From Sphingomonas sp. AP4-R1 (GTDB lineage Bacteria > Pseudomonadota > Alphaproteobacteria > Sphingomonadales > Sphingomonadaceae), in the NCBI RefSeq assembly GCF_013113735.1, contig NZ_CP053346.1:3114001-3178000 (forward strand): 64,000 bases of DNA. The letters are read 5' to 3'. Each line of letters opens with the position of its first letter. Positions within the stretch are counted from its first letter, which is position 1. Below the pieces are notes generated by a model that was given only the letters and a program-made list of their open reading frames with translations, was not told the DNA's origin and made no database searches. Position numbers and translations under genes: made by a program. Below are positions 48,698 to 56,993 of the stretch, one piece after another.

Positions 48698-49795
48698 ATG
48701 TCGCTCGTCCCCGCGCCGATCGCGAAGCTGCCGTGGGGCGTGCTGGCGCTCGTCTGCGGCATTTGCGGATTCGGGCTCGTCGTCCTCTATTCGGCGGCGG
48801 GCGGGAGCTTGCGGCCCTGGGCGCTGAGCCAGGGCGTGCGCTTCTGCGCGTTCCTCGTCGGCGCACTGATCCTGTCGCGGATCCGCGTGGAGACGCTCAA
48901 GGGGCTCGCGGTGCCCGGCTATGTGCTGCTGGTGGGGATGCTGGTGGGCGTGGAGGCGCTGGGCGCGGTCGCGGGCGGCAGCCGGCGCTGGCTGGATCTC
49001 GGCATCATCCGGCTGCAGCCGTCCGAGCTGATGAAGCCCGTGATCGTGCTGGTGCTCGCCTGGTTCTACGACATGCTGCCGGCCGCCGAGATACGGCGCT
49101 GGTCGGCCATCTGGCCCGCCGCCTTGCTGATCGGCGTGCCCTTCCTGCTGGTGATGGCGCAGCCGGATCTTGGCACCTCGCTGATGATCGTGTTCGGCGG
49201 GATCGTGGTGATGTTCCTCGCGGGCATCCCGGTGCGGCTGTTCGTGGGCGGGATCGCGGCTCTGGTGGCCTTGATCCCCGTCGCGCTGGGCATGCTGCAC
49301 GATTACCAGCGCAGCCGCATCGAGATCTTCCTCAATCCCGAGAGCGATCCGCTCGGCACCGGCTATCACATCATCCAGTCCAAGATCGCGATCGGATCGG
49401 GCGGGATCCTCGGCAAGGGCTTTCTGGCCGGCACGCAGAGCCACCTCGATTATCTGCCCGAGGGGCATACCGATTTCGTGTTCGCCACCATGGCCGAGGA
49501 ATGGGGGCTGATGGGCGGTGTGGGGCTCATCGTCGCCTATCTGATGGTGATCCTGTGGGGGATGCGCGTGGCGGGCCGGGCGACGACGCGCTTCGGCCGG
49601 CTGGCGGCGGGCGGCCTCTCGACGACGATCTTCTTCTATGTGGCGATCAACATGTCGATGGTGATGGGGCTGGCACCGGTGGTGGGCATTCCGCTGCCGC
49701 TGGTTTCGTTCGGTGGCTCCGCGATGATGACGGTGCTGATCTGCCTGGGCCTGCTGATCGCGATCGATCGCGAAGGGCGCGACGCCGCGCGCTGA
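48698..49795 (+). CDS. rodA: Rod shape-determining protein RodA (SEDS glycosyltransferase)
   Basis: Polymerises lipid II glycan strands with PBP2. It is 365 residues with ten hydrophobic helices. Motifs include RRWLDLGIIRLQPSELMK and YLPEGHTDFVFATMAEEWGL. The start is ATG at 48698 or TTG at 48689, the latter overlapping the mrdA stop. Last gene of the cluster. Confidence 0.95.
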   Translation: MSLVPAPIAKLPWGVLALVCGICGFGLVVLYSAAGGSLRPWALSQGVRFCAFLVGALILSRIRVETLKGLAVPGYVLLVGMLVGVEALGAVAGGSRRWLDLGIIRLQPSELMKPVIVLVLAWFYDMLPAAEIRRWSAIWPAALLIGVPFLLVMAQPDLGTSLMIVFGGIVVMFLAGIPVRLFVGGIAALVALIPVALGMLHDYQRSRIEIFLNPESDPLGTGYHIIQSKIAIGSGGILGKGFLAGTQSHLDYLPEGHTDFVFATMAEEWGLMGGVGLIVAYLMVILWGMRVAGRATTRFGRLAAGGLSTTIFFYVAINMSMVMGLAPVVGIPLPLVSFGGSAMMTVLICLGLLIAIDREGRDAAR

Positions 49796-49988
49796 GCGGA
49801 CGCGCGGCGCGTTGCCGTGATGCCTGTGGCGGCATGCGGGAAGGGGAGCGTGCTCCGGGCCATTCGCCTCCGATTTTCGCCGATGCGAAATTTTTTGGAA
49901 TTGGGTGTTTACAGCCCGGGGAGGGGCAGCTATTGGCCGCGCCTCGCCCAAGCGGACCACCCGCAAACGGCGGTTCGCCCCGGCGAAT

Positions 49989-50064
<76 letters not shown>

Positions 50065-50182
50065 TTTTCAATGATTTAGCGGGAATGTCGCCCCCCTCCG
50101 ATGCGAGGCACGAGAGGGGCCGGCCTTTCCAGGCGGTGATCGGCATCCCGCTCTCTCCCTCTCCATTGAGTTCGGCTTTGAG

Positions 50183-50197
50183 TAGGATTAAATCCTA
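50183..50197. promoter_or_regulatory. Perfect palindrome, probable ParD operator
   Basis: TAGGATT-A-AATCCTA is a perfect 15-base inverted repeat 20 bp before the parD-like start codon. ParD-type ribbon-helix-helix proteins repress their own promoter at such sites. Confidence 0.6.
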
Positions 50198-50217
50198 TCG
50201 GGCACGGGAGGCCGGCT

Positions 50218-50496
50218 TTGCGATCGACTCAGCAGTTCAGCGTTACCTTGCCCAATGAGATGGCAGCTTTGGTTCGTGCCAAGGTTGCCTCCGGGGAATA
50301 TGCGAGCGAGAGCGAAGTCATTCGGGAGGGATTGCGAGCGCTCGGAGCTCGCGAACGTGCGATGGACGACTGGCTCAAGCAGCATGCCCTTCCCGCCTAT
50401 GACGCTTACCGGGCCGATCCTTCGTGTGGGCTTTCGGTGGATGACGTTCGCGCGTCGATCGGCAAGCGAGATGGTGAAGCCGCGACCGAAATTTGA
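50218..50496 (+). CDS. parD: ParD-like antitoxin
   Basis: A 92-residue type II antitoxin. The N-terminal ribbon-helix-helix (QQFSVTLPNEMAALVRAKVA, SESEVIREGLRALGARE) binds DNA and the acidic C-terminus binds the toxin. The start is TTG at 50218, supported by GGGAGG six bases upstream; no ATG is available before the conserved strand. The stop overlaps the parE start. Confidence 0.85.
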   Translation: MRSTQQFSVTLPNEMAALVRAKVASGEYASESEVIREGLRALGARERAMDDWLKQHALPAYDAYRADPSCGLSVDDVRASIGKRDGEAATEI

Positions 50497-50804
50497 TCGT
50501 GAGCCATCGGGTCGTTTTCACGCGCGAGGCGCGCGATGAACTCAATTCGCTTCATGCCTATATCGCGGCGCTGGCCGATCCTGAGACAGCTTCGCGGTTC
50601 GTGGATGGAATTATCGATCACGCGGCAACGCTGAGCGCGTTTCCGAAGCGGGGCACGCCGCGAGATGATCTGCGCGTTGGCTTGCGGACAATCCCCTGGC
50701 GGCGACGCGTGACGATCGCCTTCATGGTCGAGGAAACCGACGTGGTCGTCATTGGAATCTTCTATGGCGGCCGCGACTTCGAGACTTTGCTGAAATCCGA
50801 GTAA
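50493..50804 (+). CDS. parE: ParE/RelE-superfamily toxin
   Basis: A 103-residue toxin with RVVFTREARDELNSLHAYIA, the IPWRRRVTIAFMVEE core and VVIGIFYGGRDFE at the C-terminus, typical of ParE (gyrase inhibitors), though RelE-like ribonuclease activity cannot be excluded. It starts at TTG 50493 or GTG 50499, overlapping parD. Confidence 0.85.
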   Translation: MIVSHRVVFTREARDELNSLHAYIAALADPETASRFVDGIIDHAATLSAFPKRGTPRDDLRVGLRTIPWRRRVTIAFMVEETDVVVIGIFYGGRDFETLLKSE

Positions 50805-50932
50805 GTCCGCGAGACCGGCGTTGGTTCGCGCCGCTTTGCGTATATTTACGGGGCCGCCTCCTCACGCAGGCTTAAATTGCTCTGGCCCATCGCACGGTGC
50901 CGATCGTGTGATCGGGCACGGTGAAGGCGAGC

Positions 50933-51214
50933 ATGATGTCCCCTACCCAGCAACTCCCCCCGATCCTGGATACCGCCGCGGCAGGGCCGCTCGCGATCTT
51001 CCTGCGCGCGCGTCTGGAGGAGGAGGGGGCGCTGATCCTTGATGCCTCCACCGTTTCGCAGCTCGGACAGGCATGTCTGCAGGTTCTGCTGAGCGCCCGG
51101 CGCGATGCCCTGGCACGGGGCAGGTCGTTCACGATCGTCGACCCCAGCGAGCCTTTCCGGGCGCTGGCGACGATGGTCGGTGCCGGGCAGCTCTGCGCGG
51201 AGGTCGTGGCATGA
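50933..51214 (+). CDS. STAS domain protein of the chemotaxis operon
   Basis: A small (93-residue) STAS-domain protein (GALILDASTVSQLGQACLQVLLSA), the fold of anti-anti-sigma factors, but the usual phosphorylatable serine region reads DASTVSQ. Start at 50933 has AAGG upstream; GTG at 50921 is in frame. It overlaps cheA by ATGA and is the first gene of the che operon. STAS proteins in this place occur in several non-enteric chemotaxis systems; role uncertain. Confidence 0.75.
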   Translation: MMSPTQQLPPILDTAAAGPLAIFLRARLEEEGALILDASTVSQLGQACLQVLLSARRDALARGRSFTIVDPSEPFRALATMVGAGQLCAEVVA

Positions 51215-53424
51215 GCATGGATCTCGACGCCATCCAGGAGATGTTCTTCCAGGAGAGCGAGGAGGGGCTGCAATCGCTGGAAACCTGCTTCGCGCAATGC
51301 GGCGAGGGCGCGGCGGACGGCGAGACGATCAACACGATCTTCCGCGCCGTGCATTCGATCAAGGGCGGCGCCGGCGCGTTCGGCCATGAGGCGCTCCAGA
51401 CCTTCGCCCACCATTACGAACATGTGCTCGACCAGCTCCGCAGCGGGGGGATCGGGATGACGCCGGCCCTGCTGGACGTGCTGCTGGCGGCGTTCGACAT
51501 CCTGTCCGATCACGTCGCGGCGGCGCGCGGCGAGCGCGGCGCCCCGGACGATGTCGCCGTCCTGGCACAGCTCGCCGCCGCCACGCACGCGCCGGAAGCG
51601 CCGCATGCCGGAGAGAGCATCCCGGACGCGGTCGGTGATGCCGCGCCGGTTCCGTCGAGCGACGATTTCGATGCGCTGCTGTCCCTGTTGGAGCCGGCCG
51701 AGGCGCCGGTGCAGCCGGATCCGTTCGACGATCTGATGAATTTGCTGGCGCCACCGACTTCCGTCGCCGATCCAGCCGAATGGTGGGTCAGCGCCACCCC
51801 CGGAGCCCATGCCTTCGCCAATGGCGCGGAGCCGCTGCTGCTGCTGCGCGAGCTGTGCAGGATGGGCGCGACGAAGGTGACGCTCGATGCGGCCGGATTG
51901 CCGGGCATCGATCGGCTCGACCCCGAGCAATCCTATCTCGGCTGGCAGCTGGCGCTTCCGGGCAGCGTGCCCAAGGACGACATCGAGGCCGTGTTCGAAT
52001 TCGTCGCGGGGTGGGATGTCCGCATCGACACCGAACCGCATGCGTCGCCGCGGGATCTGCCATCGACCGAGCCGGATCCCCTGCCGGAGCCTGCGGCGAT
52101 CCCGGTGCAGATCGTGGATGGTCCGTCGCCGGCCATGAAGGCTGCGGCCGCCGTCGAGCGCGTCGAGCCGGCCGAACCCGTCGAGAAGGCCGAACCCGTC
52201 GAGAAGGCCGATGCGCCGGCGGCGGCGCAGGCCGCGCCGGCTGCGGGGGCTCAGGCGGCGGCGACGATCCGCGTCGAACTCGAGAAGCTCGATCGGCTGG
52301 TAAACCTCGTAGGCGAGCTGGTGATCACGCAGGCGATGCTGGCGCAGCGCCTGAGCGAACATGGCCTGGCCGGATTGCCCGAACTCAACAGTCTCGAAAA
52401 TCTGACACGCGAGCTTCAGGACAGCGCGATGTCGATCCGCGCGCAGCCGATGAAGGCGGTGTTCAATCGCGTCCCCCGGATCATCCGCGAGCTGGAGGCG
52501 GATACCGGCAAGCGGGTGCGCCTCCAACTCGACGGCGAGATGACGGAGGTCGACAAGACCGTCGTCGAGCGGATCGGGGAGCCGCTGACGCACCTGATCC
52601 GCAACGCCGTCGATCACGGCATCGAGCGACCGGACGAGCGTGTCGCCACGGGCAAATCGTCCGACGGTTTCCTGCGGGTGGGGGCCGAGCAGCGATCGGG
52701 CAAGATCGTGATCACGGTGGCCGACGATGGCCGCGGGATCGATCGCAAGCGCGTCAGGGAAAAGGCGATCGAGCGGGGCATCGTCCCGCCGGACGTCGCG
52801 CTCACGGATGAGGATATCGACAATCTCATCTTCGCCCCCGGCTTTTCGACGGCCGAGACCGTATCCAATATTTCGGGGCGGGGCGTCGGCATGGACGTGG
52901 TCCGCCGCAACGTTCAGGCGCTGGGCGGGCGGATCGGCGTGTCCTCCAAGCTCGGCCAGGGGACGTGCTTCACGCTCAGCCTGCCGCTGACGCTCGCGGT
53001 GCTGGACGGCATGATCGTCCGCGTGGGCGACCAGACCTTCGTCATCCCGCTCGGCAACATCGTCGAGAGTTTGCGCGCGACCGCCAGCCAGCTCAATTAT
53101 CTGTCGGACGACGCGGCCCTGCTCGACGTCCGGGGATCGCATCTGCCGGTGCTGCCGATCGGCGCTTTGTTGGGAATAGAGGCGCGGTCCGATCCGGAAA
53201 ACACGGTGATGATCGTGCTCGAAACGGATGCCGGCCCGGCGGTGGTGATGGTCGACGCGATCGAGGACCAGCGCCAGGTCGTCGTCAAAAGCCTGGAGGC
53301 CAATTATCAGGCGATACCGGGCGTCAGCGGCGCGACCATTCTGGGCGATGGCCGTGTCGCGCTGATCCTGGACGTCGAAGGCGTGCTGGCGCGCTGCCGC
53401 CGCCGCCCGGCACTGGCGGCATGA
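51211..53424 (+). CDS. cheA: Chemotaxis histidine kinase CheA
   Basis: The central kinase of the array. It has 737 residues: P1 Hpt domain with H48 in RAVHSIKGGAGAFG, a middle region (about 190-275; PLLLLRELCRMGATKVTLD) of the alphaproteobacterial type, a Pro/Ala linker with a tandem EPVEKA repeat, P3 dimerisation (about 350-420), P4 ATPase (DHGIERPDER, DDGRGIDRKRV, GRGVGMDVV) and a CheW-like P5. It is coupled to the STAS gene before and cheR after. Confidence 0.95.
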   Translation: MSMDLDAIQEMFFQESEEGLQSLETCFAQCGEGAADGETINTIFRAVHSIKGGAGAFGHEALQTFAHHYEHVLDQLRSGGIGMTPALLDVLLAAFDILSDHVAAARGERGAPDDVAVLAQLAAATHAPEAPHAGESIPDAVGDAAPVPSSDDFDALLSLLEPAEAPVQPDPFDDLMNLLAPPTSVADPAEWWVSATPGAHAFANGAEPLLLLRELCRMGATKVTLDAAGLPGIDRLDPEQSYLGWQLALPGSVPKDDIEAVFEFVAGWDVRIDTEPHASPRDLPSTEPDPLPEPAAIPVQIVDGPSPAMKAAAAVERVEPAEPVEKAEPVEKADAPAAAQAAPAAGAQAAATIRVELEKLDRLVNLVGELVITQAMLAQRLSEHGLAGLPELNSLENLTRELQDSAMSIRAQPMKAVFNRVPRIIRELEADTGKRVRLQLDGEMTEVDKTVVERIGEPLTHLIRNAVDHGIERPDERVATGKSSDGFLRVGAEQRSGKIVITVADDGRGIDRKRVREKAIERGIVPPDVALTDEDIDNLIFAPGFSTAETVSNISGRGVGMDVVRRNVQALGGRIGVSSKLGQGTCFTLSLPLTLAVLDGMIVRVGDQTFVIPLGNIVESLRATASQLNYLSDDAALLDVRGSHLPVLPIGALLGIEARSDPENTVMIVLETDAGPAVVMVDAIEDQRQVVVKSLEANYQAIPGVSGATILGDGRVALILDVEGVLARCRRRPALAA

Positions 53425-54275
53425 CCGCGCCGATGCTGGTGGCCTATGAGCGGGCGGAACTCCGGCCCGATACGTTCGCCACCATATCCGAAATGGCCTA
53501 TCGCGAGGCGGGCATCCTGCTGCCGCCTACGAAACGCGAACTGGTCCGCTCCCGCCTGGCGCGGCGGTTGCGCGACAGGCGGCTCAGCCGGTTCGAAGAT
53601 TATGTGCGCCTGATCGCGACGGATCAGGACGAGCGCGCGATCGCGATCGACGCGCTGACGACCAATCATACGGGCTTCTTCCGCGAGGCGCATCATTTCG
53701 ATCATTTTGCGGATGGCGTTCGCGACGGCCTGCTCCGTCGCGCCGACGCCGGACAGCGCGTGCGCCTGTGGTCGTCCGCCTGTTCGAGCGGGGAGGAGCC
53801 GTATTCCCTCGCGATGACGCTGCTCGGGCCCGATCGCCGCGCGGCGGCCGCGTTTCTCGACGGCGATGTGAGGATCCTCGCGACCGATCTTTCCACGACC
53901 GTCATCGCGCGGGCGAAGGCCGCGACCTATCCGGTCAACGGGGTGGCCGCGGTGCCCCGCCCGCTGGCGAGCGTGTGGCTCAAGGACGTCGGCGACGAGG
54001 CGCGCGTGGACAAGGCCTGCGCGGCGCTGGTCCATTTTCGCATGCTGAACCTGCTCGGGGACTGGCCGATGACCGGGCAGTTCGACGCGATTTTCTGCCG
54101 CAACGTGATGATCTATTTCGACGATCCCACCAAGGCGAAGCTCCAGCGGCGCCTCGTCGAGCGGCTCATTCCGGGCGGGCATCTGTATATCGGGCATTCG
54201 GAGCGACTGATCGGCCCGGCGGCCGAGCAATGCCGCCCGATCGGAAACACCATCTACCGGAAGAATCCGGTGTGA
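53421..54275 (+). CDS. cheR: Chemotaxis methyltransferase CheR
   Basis: Methylates glutamates on chemoreceptors with S-adenosylmethionine. It is 284 residues: an N-terminal helical domain, then a Rossmann domain with WSSACSSGEEPYSLAM and FDAIFCRNVMIYFD. It overlaps cheA (ATGA) and cheB. Confidence 0.95.
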   Translation: MTAPMLVAYERAELRPDTFATISEMAYREAGILLPPTKRELVRSRLARRLRDRRLSRFEDYVRLIATDQDERAIAIDALTTNHTGFFREAHHFDHFADGVRDGLLRRADAGQRVRLWSSACSSGEEPYSLAMTLLGPDRRAAAAFLDGDVRILATDLSTTVIARAKAATYPVNGVAAVPRPLASVWLKDVGDEARVDKACAALVHFRMLNLLGDWPMTGQFDAIFCRNVMIYFDDPTKAKLQRRLVERLIPGGHLYIGHSERLIGPAAEQCRPIGNTIYRKNPV

Positions 54276-55282
54276 GCGTCCGGACCCTCATCGTCGACGA
54301 TTCACCCGTGATGCGGGCGGTACTCAGCATGATGCTGTCGCGCGATTCCGAGATCGAGGTGGTCGGCACCGCCGATGGCCCGGAAACGGCGCGCGCCATG
54401 ATCAAGCAGCTGAACCCGGACGTGCTGACGCTCGATATCGAGATGCCGGGTATGGACGGGCTGGATTTCCTCCAGAAGATCATGCGCTTGCGGCCGATGC
54501 CCGTCGTGATGGTCTCCTCGCTCACCGAGCGCGGGAGCGAGGCGAGCATCCGCGCCCTGGAGATCGGCGCCTTCGACGCGCATCCGAAGCCGCTGTTCAG
54601 GGAAGCGCGCGACGATGGGGGCGTCCTGGCCCGGATCGTGAAGGCGGCGGCCCGATCGCGGGCGAGACGCCTCGAGCCCGCGCACCGCGCACCCGAAAAT
54701 TATCGCCCGAAGGCGGACAGCCTGATCGCGATCGGTGCCTCGACAGGCGGTGTCGAGGCGCTCCTGAACCTGTTTCAGACCTTTCCCGAACAGTGTCCGC
54801 CGACTCTGGTGGTCCAGCACATGCCGGCGGCCTTCACGCGCAGCTTCGCGGCCCGGCTCGATCGTTTCTGCCCACCGCGGATCGTGCTGGCGGAAGAGGG
54901 GATGCCGCTCGTGCCCGGGCAGATCGCGATCGCGCCCGGCGGCGACACGCATCTCATCCTCGGCCCCGGACGACAGCGCCGATGCCGGCTGATCGAGGGC
55001 GCGCTGGAGAGCGGCCATCGTCCTTCGGTCGATATCCTGCTCGCTTCGGTGGCGAGAGCCGATCTCGCGGTCGCGGCAGGCGCCATCCTCACCGGCATGG
55101 GCGCCGATGGAGCCCAGGGGCTCAAGGCGATGCGCGAGGCCGGCGCGAGGACGTTCGGCCAGGATGAATCCAGCTCGGTCGTCTACGGAATGCCGGCCGC
55201 CGCCTATCGCGCCGGCGCAGTGGAGACGCAGCTTCCGCTCGGCCGGATCGCCGGTGCCCTGCTCGGGGCCTGCGCCGCGTGA
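54272..55282 (+). CDS. cheB: Chemotaxis methylesterase CheB (intact)
   Basis: Demethylates receptors after phosphorylation by CheA. It is 336 residues from a GTG overlapping the cheR stop. The receiver has D55 in TLDIEMPG; the esterase triad is S157 (IGASTGG), H183 (VVQHM) and D279 (GMGADG). All key residues are present, unlike the second CheB at 56990. Confidence 0.95.
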   Translation: MSVRTLIVDDSPVMRAVLSMMLSRDSEIEVVGTADGPETARAMIKQLNPDVLTLDIEMPGMDGLDFLQKIMRLRPMPVVMVSSLTERGSEASIRALEIGAFDAHPKPLFREARDDGGVLARIVKAAARSRARRLEPAHRAPENYRPKADSLIAIGASTGGVEALLNLFQTFPEQCPPTLVVQHMPAAFTRSFAARLDRFCPPRIVLAEEGMPLVPGQIAIAPGGDTHLILGPGRQRRCRLIEGALESGHRPSVDILLASVARADLAVAAGAILTGMGADGAQGLKAMREAGARTFGQDESSSVVYGMPAAAYRAGAVETQLPLGRIAGALLGACAA

Positions 55283-55830
55283 TGGCCGCCTCCATCGCTC
55301 TTCCGGGCCCGCATCGCCGGATCACCATCGGCCAGGGGGATGCTATGGCCTCCACGGCGCTGGACGTGAGTTTCACGACGGTGCTCGGCAGCTGCATCGC
55401 GGTCTGCCTGCACGATCGCGGCGCGGCCGTGGGGGGCATGAACCATTTCCTGCTGGCCGATTATGCGCCGCTGGCGGGCGAGGATCCGCAATTGCTCAGC
55501 CGCTACGGCGTGCATGCGATGGAATTGCTCATCAACGCGATGATGCACCGGGGCGGGCGCCGGGATCACCTGAAGGCCCGGATCTATGGGGGGGCCTCCA
55601 TGCGCGACGGCCTGGGCAATATCGGCGAGAGAAACACCGAATTCGCGCGCACCTTTCTGCGCCGGGAAGGCATTCCTGTCCTAGGCGAGGAGGTGGGCGG
55701 CAATGCCGCGCGCCGGATCGAATTCCTGCCGGCGCTGGGGCGCGCGCGTTGCAAGTCGATCGTCGCCGCGCCGCCGATCCCGGTGCGGATTTCGCCGCCC
55801 CCGATCACGGGCGAAGTCGAACTCTTTTAA
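55282..55830 (+). CDS. cheD: Chemoreceptor glutamine deamidase CheD
   Basis: Deamidates receptor glutamines. It is 182 residues with the catalytic cysteine in TVLGSCIAVCLHD, the histidine in GGMNHFLLAD and ARIYGGASM. The ATG at 55282 overlaps the cheB TGA by one base. Confidence 0.93.
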   Translation: MAASIALPGPHRRITIGQGDAMASTALDVSFTTVLGSCIAVCLHDRGAAVGGMNHFLLADYAPLAGEDPQLLSRYGVHAMELLINAMMHRGGRRDHLKARIYGGASMRDGLGNIGERNTEFARTFLRREGIPVLGEEVGGNAARRIEFLPALGRARCKSIVAAPPIPVRISPPPITGEVELF

Positions 55831-55862
55831 TGTTTCAAAGATAAAGAGCCTTGCGAGGTAGC

Positions 55863-56228
55863 ATGATGACCAAACGAATTCTCACGGTGGATGATTCTCC
55901 CAGCATGCGGATGCTGCTCAAGGCGGCGCTGACCGAGCAGGGGTTTCAGGTTTTCCAGGCGGAAGACGGCGTCGACGCGCTCGAGAAGCTGGACGCCGCG
56001 CAGCCGGACCTGATCATCACCGATATCAACATGCCCCGCATGGACGGGTTTCAGTTGATCGAGACGTTGCGCGGCGAGGCGGCTTCGCGGCTGCCGATCC
56101 TGGTCCTCACCACCGAGGCCTCCGACGCGAAGAAAGCGCGCGCGCGCGAGGCGGGCGCCACCGGCTGGATCGTCAAGCCGTTCGATCGCGACAAGCTCGG
56201 CGCGGCCATCCGGCGCGTTCTCCACTAG
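55863..56228 (+). CDS. cheY: Chemotaxis response regulator CheY
   Basis: A 121-residue single-domain receiver with D54 in IITDINMPRMDG and the K of WIVKPFD. It is the output of CheA. Two tandem ATGs (55863, 55866) follow an AGG site. Last gene of the operon, 32 bp after cheD. Confidence 0.93.
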   Translation: MMTKRILTVDDSPSMRMLLKAALTEQGFQVFQAEDGVDALEKLDAAQPDLIITDINMPRMDGFQLIETLRGEAASRLPILVLTTEASDAKKARAREAGATGWIVKPFDRDKLGAAIRRVLH

Positions 56229-56274
56229 AGCGGATCGACATATAGCGATTGGAAACGGCAGCTTTCGGGAAAGC

Positions 56275-56365
56275 GTCACCCTGAACTCGTTTCAGGGTCC
56301 ACGACCCGACAGTCGAGCCAGGCCGACCCGTCAGGTCATGGATGCTGAAACGAGTTCAGCATACA
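56275..56365. repeat. CTGAACTCGTTTCAG inverted repeat
   Basis: CTGAACTCGTTTCAG (56281-56295) and CTGAAACGAGTTCAG (56345-56359) are perfect 15-base complementary arms around a 49-base spacer. Widespread proteobacterial intergenic type. Confidence 0.8.
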
Positions 56366-56457
56366 GTCTGGAATAATTTCCAGCTCCGTCTTTCAAAGTA
56401 TCCGAATGTCGATCCGTCCGAGGGCGGATCACATTCTGCGTCTTCTGCTCTTCTCGC

Positions 56458-56572
56458 CGTCACCCCGGCCCCTTCGACACGCTCAGGACAGGCTTAGGCC
56501 GGGGTCCCGCTGCCTCTGTGAAGGGGGCCGGTGAGCAAAGAAGTGGGATCCCGGCTCAAGGCCGGGATGACG
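56458..56572. repeat. GTCACCCCGGCC...GGGATGACGG repeat
   Basis: Arms CCGTCACCCCGGCC and GGCCGGGATGACGG, with inner GGCCGGGGTCCCGC and GTGGGATCCCGGC segments and an embedded CTTCGACACGCTCAGGACAGG (family 1 half). Confidence 0.7.
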
Positions 56573-56705
56573 GAATGGATGGAGTTGCGCCCGTCTTTTC
56601 AGAGGGCCTGAATATCGATCCGGGTTGAGCGATGCGCTGCCACGCCGGGTTGGTCGGCTCGGTAAGCCGGATCGGGAAAGGGACGCGGGCGGGGCCCGCG
56701 CCTTA

Positions 56706-56993
56706 TCACGCCGCTTCGGAGGAGAATTCCACCGCGTCGGACAGGCGCGCCGCGAGCGCTTCGACGGGGATGCGCGCGACCTTCTGTTCCACGCTGTCGG
56801 AGCCGCGCAGAACGTCCGCCAGCGCGCGCTGGATCTGCGTCATGAGGTCGATCGACTGGAGCGCGTCGAGATGGCGATCGACGACGCCCATGTCGGTCGC
56901 CAGCGTGCAGGCGAGCTTGCACAGGCAATCGGCCAGATCCATCATCTCGACGGCGATGGCCTCGTTCAGGGGCTGGGGCAGGGCGGCGGTCAT
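56706..56993 (-). CDS. Small helical chemotaxis-linked protein with CheZ-like motif
   Basis: A 95-residue, largely helical protein coupled to cheB2 by ATGA. No known family is recognised with confidence. Residues 49-53 read D-L-M-T-Q within LQSIDLMTQIQRALADVL, matching the spacing of CheZ catalytic Asp143 and Gln147 (DLTGQ). CheZ is otherwise absent, and neither CheC nor CheX was found. It could be a minimal CheY phosphatase, but this rests on one short motif. Confidence 0.6.
   Translation of the reverse strand: MTAALPQPLNEAIAVEMMDLADCLCKLACTLATDMGVVDRHLDALQSIDLMTQIQRALADVLRGSDSVEQKVARIPVEALAARLSDAVEFSSEAA

Larger units (their letters stand above)
56229..56705. other. Repeat-rich gap between the two chemotaxis operons (477 bp)
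   Basis: No gene seen. It separates the convergent cheY and CheZ-like ends. It holds two palindromic repeats (56275-56365 and 56458-56572), which probably stop transcription from both sides. Confidence 0.6.
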
